A stretch of DNA of 64,000 nucleotides, from the NCBI GenBank assembly GCA_037074615.1, contig CM073535.1, positions 3,100,001 through 3,164,000 of the forward strand, read 5' to 3'. Below, piece by piece: positions 57,091 to 64,000 of the stretch. The notes under the pieces were generated by a model that saw only the letters and a program-made list of their open reading frames with translations, was not told the origin of the DNA and did not search any database. The stretch is from Leucaena leucocephala (taxonomy: Eukaryota; Streptophyta; Magnoliopsida; Fabales; Fabaceae). The translations under genes were made by a program, and so were the position numbers. Every line of letters starts with the position of its first letter. Within the stretch, counting starts at the first letter, position 1.

Positions 57091-58987
57091 CTATTTGCGT
57101 GTAGTTCTCTTTCGGTTTGATTGAGAAGGCTTGGTTGCTGAAACATCCTTTGAACTGAAAGTGGCATCCTCATCATCGCTTTCGTCATCAAAACTTTCAG
57201 TTTTGTCTGTGTCTTGCTCTTGAGGAGATTTTTCAGCAGCTTCTCCTTTAGAGATCTGATCTCGAAGCTCTCTCATTTTTGCTTTCTTAGAATTCAAGAC
57301 TTCTAGAAACTGGAGCAGACAATGACCCGGTCAGTCGACTCAGTCCCAATAATGTATGGAAGGAAAACAGAAAGCAAGAACCAGTACTGCCTTCATTAGG
57401 AATGCAGACCAAGCAGAGCAATACTTCAAAGGGTTAGACTTGAGTGCATTTTCTTTTATCTTTATTATCAGGATCTCTAATTGAAACATGACAAGTCTAA
57501 CCTTTTTTTATAATACCAAAACAAATGTATAGTTTAATTGAGATAACGTACAAAAAAATAAAACATTTGTCATATATTGGAGAAAAAACTCGTCTTATTT
57601 TACTCTAAAAACCTAGTAACAAAGATACAATCAGCTACATTTCAGTTTTTCCTACCTCAAATCAACCAGCAGAAACGTAAATAAAACAGGTCTAAATTGA
57701 AGTGAGAGTTCAGAAGTGACCTTAGCATAGATTTCAGATTCAAATTCCACTTTTTCATTGGCGAATCTTTCGCTCTGGGATAAACACTTCTGAGCCTCCA
57801 CTTTCATCCTCTCAAATGATTCAGTTTTTCTGACAACTTCTTCCTGTGGTTAATGTAGCCATGCATAATTATGATGTTTAGAACTAAGGAAAAGGAGAGT
57901 CCTTGTCTGAGCCAATGCTACTTATTTTATAAAATGGTGAATCATAGAAACATCCAAGAAGACATTGAACAAGTGATCACTTTCCCTAATCACGTTCTTA
58001 GAGGATGATGCTAGTACCACGAGAGCTATTCACTTATTGGCATAAACTCATGCTCTTTTAACTTTAAGAAGTGATTGGATAAGTCAATCTCTTCCATAGA
58101 CAATAATAATCAATATGATGATCAACATTTTTGAAATAAGACTGATACCAAATAGGACAGTTTGAATCTCCATGTAAGCAGAGCTAACCAAATATGTTCG
58201 ACTATGACATCTCCAACATAACGCTCCCCACAAGCGAACTATTGAATATGTACAGACAAGTGGATACCATAGGGTGACTCTGATAACATTTGTTTAACAT
58301 ATGCATCCATGAATGAGAATAATGCAGAGTCTTACACTTAGCGTTATGTTTGCATCCATGAGAAAGTCCAGTATTTCCGCTGTGGTTTTCTTACTATTCG
58401 GAGACTGATGGCATTTCCATCTCCATTGCAGCTTAGTTCCTTCCTTCTCGAATGTCCAAGACAACTGATTAACATTCAGAGAATACAAGCATGGGGAAAA
58501 AACTAGTTCTTTTGGTCAAATTGGATATCATAGAATTTTCAACCTTCGAAGACGATCAACATTAGCCGATACAGATGGCCAAAATTTTTTAGCTCTTACT
58601 CTTTTATGCCCATCACCAGCATCAGCGAATCCGTATATAGAGTCAGGTTGCTGGAACCCTAAGTATCGCTCAGCCAATCGCACATACTCCGATACCGGCT
58701 GATCCCACAGAGTAGCCCGCTCCTTCACCTCCTCCTGCGATGCTACCAAAAACAGAAAGAGAATGGGAAGAATAAGAGCTTCATTTTATATTTTCTTAAG
58801 CTATTAAAGACTCTAATCGAGAAAAGAAATCACTACCATGACAAACCCAAGCATTGTGGCCATCTGTTATGGAAAGGTCAAAGTGGGTATCATACCAAGT
58901 ACCCTTCACAAATATGGGTTCAGCATCGGTGGGGTCGCCTGTATTAGGAATCTGTAGCTTTAGGCATGTGTGTCTCTTTGTCTCCAT
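57091..58987 (-). CDS. XRCC4: DNA repair protein XRCC4
   Basis: Five minus-strand exons, 58837-58987, 58600-58742, 58336-58464, 57721-57843 and 57091-57309, give 254 residues. The start METKRHTCLKL is the first ATG in frame; upstream in-frame codons lack an ATG. The N-terminal head domain has GTWYDTHFDLSITDG, YLGFQQPDSIYGFADAGDG and LSWTFEKEGTKLQWRW. The stalk helix follows (LDFLMDANITLSEEVV, KVEAQKCLSQSERF), then a short acidic, Ser-rich tail ending KRTTRK that may hold the nuclear localisation signal. XRCC4 binds DNA ligase IV and supports non-homologous end joining in the nucleus. Length is close to that of Arabidopsis XRCC4. All junctions are GT-AG. It is divergent from the allantoate deiminase gene. 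Confidence 0.95.
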
Positions 58988-59159
58988 TTCTGAGTCGTCG
59001 TCTTCCTCGGTAAGAATCTGGAAGGGGAAAAATTTGTGGCTTTTCCCGCCTTCTATTCCTCTCCGGTTCAAAACCGTGCAATAACTACGTTCACCGTTCC
59101 TTACTTTTGCGCGGAGCGTCGGGTAGGATACTGTGAGGGCGCTATTTAGGTATATTTAC

Positions 59160-59201
<42 letters not shown>

Positions 59202-59323
59202 CACTTTTTTGGTCTTCTCTTCTCCCGACGGCATATTCCCGGGGCACACGTGCAAAGGCATTGATAGGCCCTGAATCATTGATTATCATTTATCAGCTCA
59301 ATTATCATCAAAAATCCGGAAAA
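58988..59323. promoter_or_regulatory. Bidirectional promoter region of XRCC4 and AAH
   Basis: Only 336 bases separate the two start codons. An E2F-type site TTTCCCGC lies at 59042-59049, close to XRCC4, and a CACGTG G-box at 59247-59252 close to AAH. A (TA)n run (59164-59200) lies between them. These are motif matches only; activity is inferred. Confidence 0.6.
59164..59200. repeat. (TA)n microsatellite in the shared promoter
   Basis: About 18 TA dinucleotides occur in the middle of the XRCC4/AAH intergenic region. Confidence 0.95.
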
Positions 59324-62300
59324 ATGATGAGAACTCCAGGCCTCTTACGTCTTCTCTTGGTATGTTCTTTCTCTGCAATTTCAACTCATGGAGATGAAGA
59401 CCCATCAATCAGAACAATGGAGAAATTCTCCGGTTACGCAATCCACGAAACTCATTCTTCAATTCCAAGTTCGTTTTCTTCACTATCCGTTGATGCCCAG
59501 ATTCTGCAGAAGCAGGTAGTGAACTAGTATTTGATGAGCTGACTACAATGGTCGGTTGTCCTCTAATATTTAGAACTGTACTTGTTCATAGATTGATGAG
59601 CTCTCGAGCTTCTCCGACACGCCTGCTCCGTCAGTAACCAGGGTCTTGTATACTGAAAATGATGTTTTAGCTCGCAGGTATGTAAAATGAGTTTCATATA
59701 TGCTGTTGTGTGCGATGATTACGATGAGCAAGAAATCGGTGTAGTTGCTTATTCGTGCAGAAATCCCCAAATAAATATATCTCGATATATAACTTGTATA
59801 CAAGATGACGTATGTAAACTTATTTAGCTTAGTCAAGTATTAATAAATTGGGAGAAACTAATATACCATTCAAAACAAAATAAATGGAAACATGAGTGGC
59901 ATTTGGGGTTGTTTTTGCCTCCTACCTGTGGAAAAAAATTGGTTAATTTCTGTATAATATGTATCTTCTTTAAATGTAGATGTTCCTATCTTTGTTAGAC
60001 CTTGTTCTTGTCTTCCATCTGTAGGTATGTTAAAAACTTGATGGGACTTGCTGGTCTTTCAGTTAGAGAGGATGCTGTGGGTAACATATTCGGTCGTTGG
60101 TGAGTCTCTACTTGTTCTTCACTTATGGTTCATTACATTTACAGTGGACTAGCTAAACAAGCCTCTCGCCCAATATATGAAGCTATGGATATCTCTGATC
60201 TTTATATTCTTATTCGTTATCCCTAATCCCCAAGCTTATATTAACTTCAGAGTCTTTAGTAACCTTAGTTACGGAGTACCTGTAATTAACTAGCTATATT
60301 AAGGGCCCTGTCTTCTATTACTTTATGCAGGGTTGGCCAAGAACCTGAGCTTGCTGCTGTTGCAACAGGTTCTCACATTGATGCTATACCTTATTCTGGG
60401 AAGTATGATGGAGTTGTGGGGGTTTTAGGTGCCATAGAAGCCATCAATGTCCTGAAAAGGTAGTTTTACTTTTCTGCTATGATTTGATTTAGCTTGGATT
60501 TAAATTAGTCGATTGTATTAGATACCTGATTGTTTGTATATTAAAAAAAACGGATTAACTAATAAATATTTGTTTTTGGATTTATCTTTTTTAGGAAGAT
60601 CTGAATTCTGGATATATTAATTTTCTATGTCCATTCGCTGTCCACTTTGGTCAAGTAGTAATAATGTTTGATGTTGACTGAACTGTCACAGGTATGGGTT
60701 CAAACCTAAAAGGTCGTTGGAAGTCATATTATTTACTTCGGAAGAGCCCACACGCTTTGGTATCAGCTGCTTGGGAAGGTTGGTACTAGTAGCACCCATA
60801 ATTTCTGTCCCATAATAGGACCCATACTTTGGGGAAGTCGTTTTATATAATTTATAAATTTATAAATCCCTAATTCACTTGTATTACAACTTATAATATT
60901 TCCACATTTTCAGATTGACTACAGCATGTATCAACATATCATTTATTGACTTGTACTCTGGTTTGATCTGAATTGTGTCTTTTATGTACAGCCGTTTGCT
61001 GGCTGGGAGCGAGAATCTTGCAAAAGCTCTTAAGACAACAACTGATAGTCAAAACATATCCTTTTTTGATGCTGCAAGATCTGCTGGATATGCAAAATAT
61101 GAAGACCACCTGTCTAGTGTATTCTTAAGCAAAGGAACTTATTCTGCTTTTATAGAACTGCACATAGAACAAGGTCCTATTCTGGAAGAAGAAGGTACAA
61201 TTAACTTTTATTGGCACAGTCCTTGCCTCAGCTATAGCTTCAGTGGCCTTCCACATTTTTTTTCTCTTGGCCCAGGTATATCTATTGGCATAGTTACAGC
61301 AATTGCTGCCCCAGCAAGTCTGAAAGTCGAATTTGAAGGCAATGGCGGCCATGCAGGCGCTGTCCTAATGCCTAATAGGTAGTTACTGTGTTTAAATGCA
61401 ATGGTCTTTTCATCCCCAACTTACCATTGCATGGCAAATACTGAAACTAAACTTTGACCCCTTTGAGCATTGTGCTCCAGTATTCTGATCCCTCGTGAAA
61501 TTAAAGTACCATTATGAACTCAAATGATTTATTTATAATTTCTCTAAACATCGTATGGAGCAGAAATGATGCTGGACTGGCGGCTTCTGAGTTAGCCCTT
61601 GCTGTTGAGAAACATGTATTGGAATCTGGTTCTATTGATACTGTTGGTACAGTTGGTAAGTAATATTTGCTTCACATGTAAGCATATTCTTACATACTTT
61701 GAAACTGCTTCCATGCCATGACGTGTTCTGAATACCCCCCGCTCCCCGAACAATTTATCTCTGATAATTAACTCCTCCATTGTCTAAAGGTATCCTGGAA
61801 CTGCATCCTGGAGCAATCAACAGCATCCCTAGCAAATCCCACTTGGAAATTGGTATGTATCTAAAGGACAACTTCGGCATACTTGGCTTAATTACAATAT
61901 GTTTAATTACTAGGATTTTTTCCATAATAATGGCACTGTAATATGTTTAATTACTTGGAGTTTTATTGGGATATCTCAATATGTTGTGGTTTTGCTTAAT
62001 CTTCCAATGGATAATCCAAGCTACTGATACAATATACTTTTTTTTCACAATTTTGAATTTTTGTTGTGGCAGACACAAGAGACATCAGTGAAGAACGAAG
62101 GAACCAAGTTATTGAGAAAATTCACCAATCAGCAATTAGAATTGGAAAAACTAGAGGTGTAAAGCTATCAGAGTTTCATATCATCAATCAGGATCCACCG
62201 GCAACTTCTGCTGAAGAAGTCATAAAGGCAATGGAAACTGCAACAAGAGAGCTCAACCTGACCAGCAAGCTGATGATTAGTAGAGCCTACCATGATGCCC

Positions 62301-63177
62301 TGTTCATGGCCAGGTAATTATTGAGTAGATAGGCATGGTTTTAAAGAAACTAAGTTTTGTTATGTGGTAGCCAAATCTTAAATTACATTTTGGCCACTTT
62401 ATCTTCCCCCAAGGACCTTAAAAAATGAAAAGAAATTGAATTTGGTTGGGCGAGAGTAAGAGAAGAGAGTTCTTTTTTAGGAGCACTAATCTGTAGAGTT
62501 GTTTTGATCCTACTCCATCTGGCTTGTTCACAATATTGACGCAAGTCTTGTTGGCAGGAGCTAACTGAACTTATCCATAGTTTTATGTAATTATAGCATT
62601 ACTAACTATACAAACCAATGCTCATGTTATGTTAGATAAATATCTGGTTCTGATTAGCTTCATGCTACTGCAGGGTATCTTCAATGGGCATGATCTTCAT
62701 CCCATGTTACAAAGGTAAGCACTCTTAAATTCTTTTGGTAACGGAAGACGATGAATAAATAGTTTGTGCTTTTCTAATATAATAATTGATTTAAATATAA
62801 ACAACATTCGAAAAGTACATGTTGAAGAATGGATTGCCATGAACCCTAGTTTCTTCTATCTATGCGGCACTAGTCTTGTAGTTGTATGCATAAGGATGCA
62901 ATCCATGTGCCTGGAACTTAGAACGCGGAAGCACACTGTTAATTTTGTACATTCGCCTGGACGCAGATTTTCCTTTCCGAACTTACAGAATGGAGAGCTT
63001 ATATGCAAATTATCTTCTAAGTTTTGAATCAGGGAAAAAGACTTATCATCATTCTCAAATATCTTGTTTATTTATGCAGGATACAGCCATAAACCTGAAG
63101 AATTTGCCAGCATTCAAGACATGTCAAATGGGGTTAAGGTTTTGGCTCTCACCCTGGCCAAATTGTCCCTTGAGTAG
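59324..63177 (+). CDS. AAH: Allantoate deiminase (allantoate amidohydrolase)
   Basis: Twelve exons give 469 residues: 59324-59515, 59592-59677, 60025-60099, 60331-60459, 60692-60778, 60992-61194, 61276-61378, 61564-61655, 61790-61852, 62073-62313, 62674-62714 and 63080-63177. The enzyme hydrolyses allantoate to ureidoglycine-derived products, CO2 and ammonia in purine catabolism, and belongs to the manganese-dependent M20 peptidase-like family. Metal ligands are visible as H and D in TGSHIDAIPYSGKYDG, E in LFTSEEPTRFG, H in ELHIEQGP and H in SRAYHDALFM. GNGGHAGAVLMPNR belongs to the dimerisation or substrate region. The N-terminus MMRTPGLLRLLLVCSFS is a signal peptide, agreeing with the ER location known for plant AAH. 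A second ATG follows immediately. All introns are GT-AG. No defects seen. Confidence 0.95.
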
Positions 63178-63634
63178 GATCTTCTGCAATGGTTATGTAC
63201 TTATGTATTGTCTCCTATCATAGGATTTGGGATGTGATCTTTTGCGGATACAACCTCGTGTTTAAAGAATTTTTAACTTGAATGTGCGTATGAGTGATGC
63301 AGAGAAAAGAGAAGGGTCCGATCCTTCTAAAATATATTCCATCATATGGCAGCAATCCGAAAACTGTATCTATAAAAAACAAGGAATACTTCTTACATGG
63401 ATAAAATGGAAGTACATTTACAATGAGTAGCAGAAACGAATTGCCCCTCACCAATACACAAAAACCAAACAATCAACAAAAGGAAAATGTATATGCTCCA
63501 AGCAGAAGGCTACCGTATCTCTTCGTGACTAGGATGGCTGAATCACTAATTGTGATTTCCATATCAGCTACTTTAGTTGTATATCCATCCAACGATGTAA
63601 ATGGTGACAGACAAGAAACTGAAGCTTCGTGACA

Positions 63635-64000
63635 CTACTCTGTTATGGCCTTGTTTTCAGCATCTTTTTTCGATGTTGTAGCACCAGTAGTTTGGTCCAC
63701 TTGCCCAGCTTTTACCAGTAGAATCTCAATCTGTGGAAAGAAGTAATTGAGTTAGCAGCATTTTATGTTTGAGGAGAATTTATACATCAGTGGAGCAGAT
63801 AAGCACCTTAGCCTTGTGAAACTGTCGGCCTATTGTGTCTCTCTTAGAGGGAACAGTAGATATTGTGACACCTGGATCATTCAACATGTGAAAAGCAATC
63901 CCCGTTAAATCATAAAGAATTTGTTGTGGACAAGTTTAGGGTGGGGAAGGAATAAAGATCTTACTTTTCTCAGTAGCCAAGCGATTGCGTTTCAAATTCT
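63635..64000 (-). CDS. C-terminal exons of an unidentified gene (partial)
   Basis: Three exons can be placed on the minus strand: 63965 to beyond the window edge, 63807-63871, and 63635-63730 with the stop TAG. They join in phase to LKRNRLATEKSVTIST, then VPSKRDTIGRQFHKAK, then IEILLVKAGQVDQTTG and a Lys/Ala-rich end finishing ITE. Donor and acceptor sites are consensus. The gene converges on AAH with about 460 bases between stop codons. I do not recognise the family from this short C-terminus. The 69-codon plus-strand frame over 63423-63632 has no support. Confidence 0.6.

Overview
This is nuclear DNA from a dicotyledonous plant. It is AT-rich, its genes carry many short introns, it has no bacterial-style operons, and it holds recognisable plant families (ACC-oxidase-homolog dioxygenases, an HR-like lesion-inducer protein, a plant TRAF homolog, potato-type inhibitor I proteins, XRCC4, allantoate deiminase). 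The transposons are plant types: RTE LINE, Ty3 chromovirus-like LTR element, hAT and small TIR elements. I cannot name the genus from sequence alone. Exon coordinates were built by hand from GT-AG (and some GC-AG) junctions, and the joined lengths are multiples of three in all nine intact spliced models.

Layout. (1) 1-4.2 kb: flank with an (AC)16 microsatellite, then a five-exon HR-like lesion-inducer gene (+). (2) 5.1-21.6 kb: five tandem same-strand 2-oxoglutarate/Fe(II) dioxygenases of the ACC oxidase homolog type. Copies 1, 3, 4 and 5 have open reading frames. Copy 2 is a pseudogene broken by frameshifts and by a nested TIR transposon. Spacers downstream of the later copies keep pieces resembling HR-like-gene introns, so the original duplication unit may have held both genes. 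(3) 21.6-26 kb: AT-rich and gene-free. (4) 26-35.3 kb: a 12-exon MATH-domain TRAF1-type gene (+). (5) 36.6 kb: a small secreted-peptide-like gene (+). (6) 39-57 kb: three intact potato inhibitor I genes and one pseudogene, all minus strand. Two of the intact genes and the pseudogene lie in a three-unit segmental duplication invaded by an RTE LINE (44.86-46.83 kb) and a young 5.3-kb LTR retrotransposon (48.25-53.56 kb, target duplication TGAGT); a 1.78-kb non-autonomous hAT element (41.06-42.83 kb) lies between the first inhibitor gene and the duplication. (7) 57-63.2 kb: XRCC4 (-) and allantoate deiminase (+), head to head across about 336 bp. (8) 63.6-64 kb: the last exons of an unidentified minus-strand gene that leaves the window.

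The two clusters (dioxygenases and protease inhibitors) are the dynamic parts. Both show tandem duplication, residue changes at functionally important positions, pseudogenes and transposon insertions. I found no evidence of an entirely new molecular system. The most informative signals are the mosaic dioxygenase array, with motif substitutions in seemingly intact copies, and the inhibitor cluster, with its diversified reactive-site residue.
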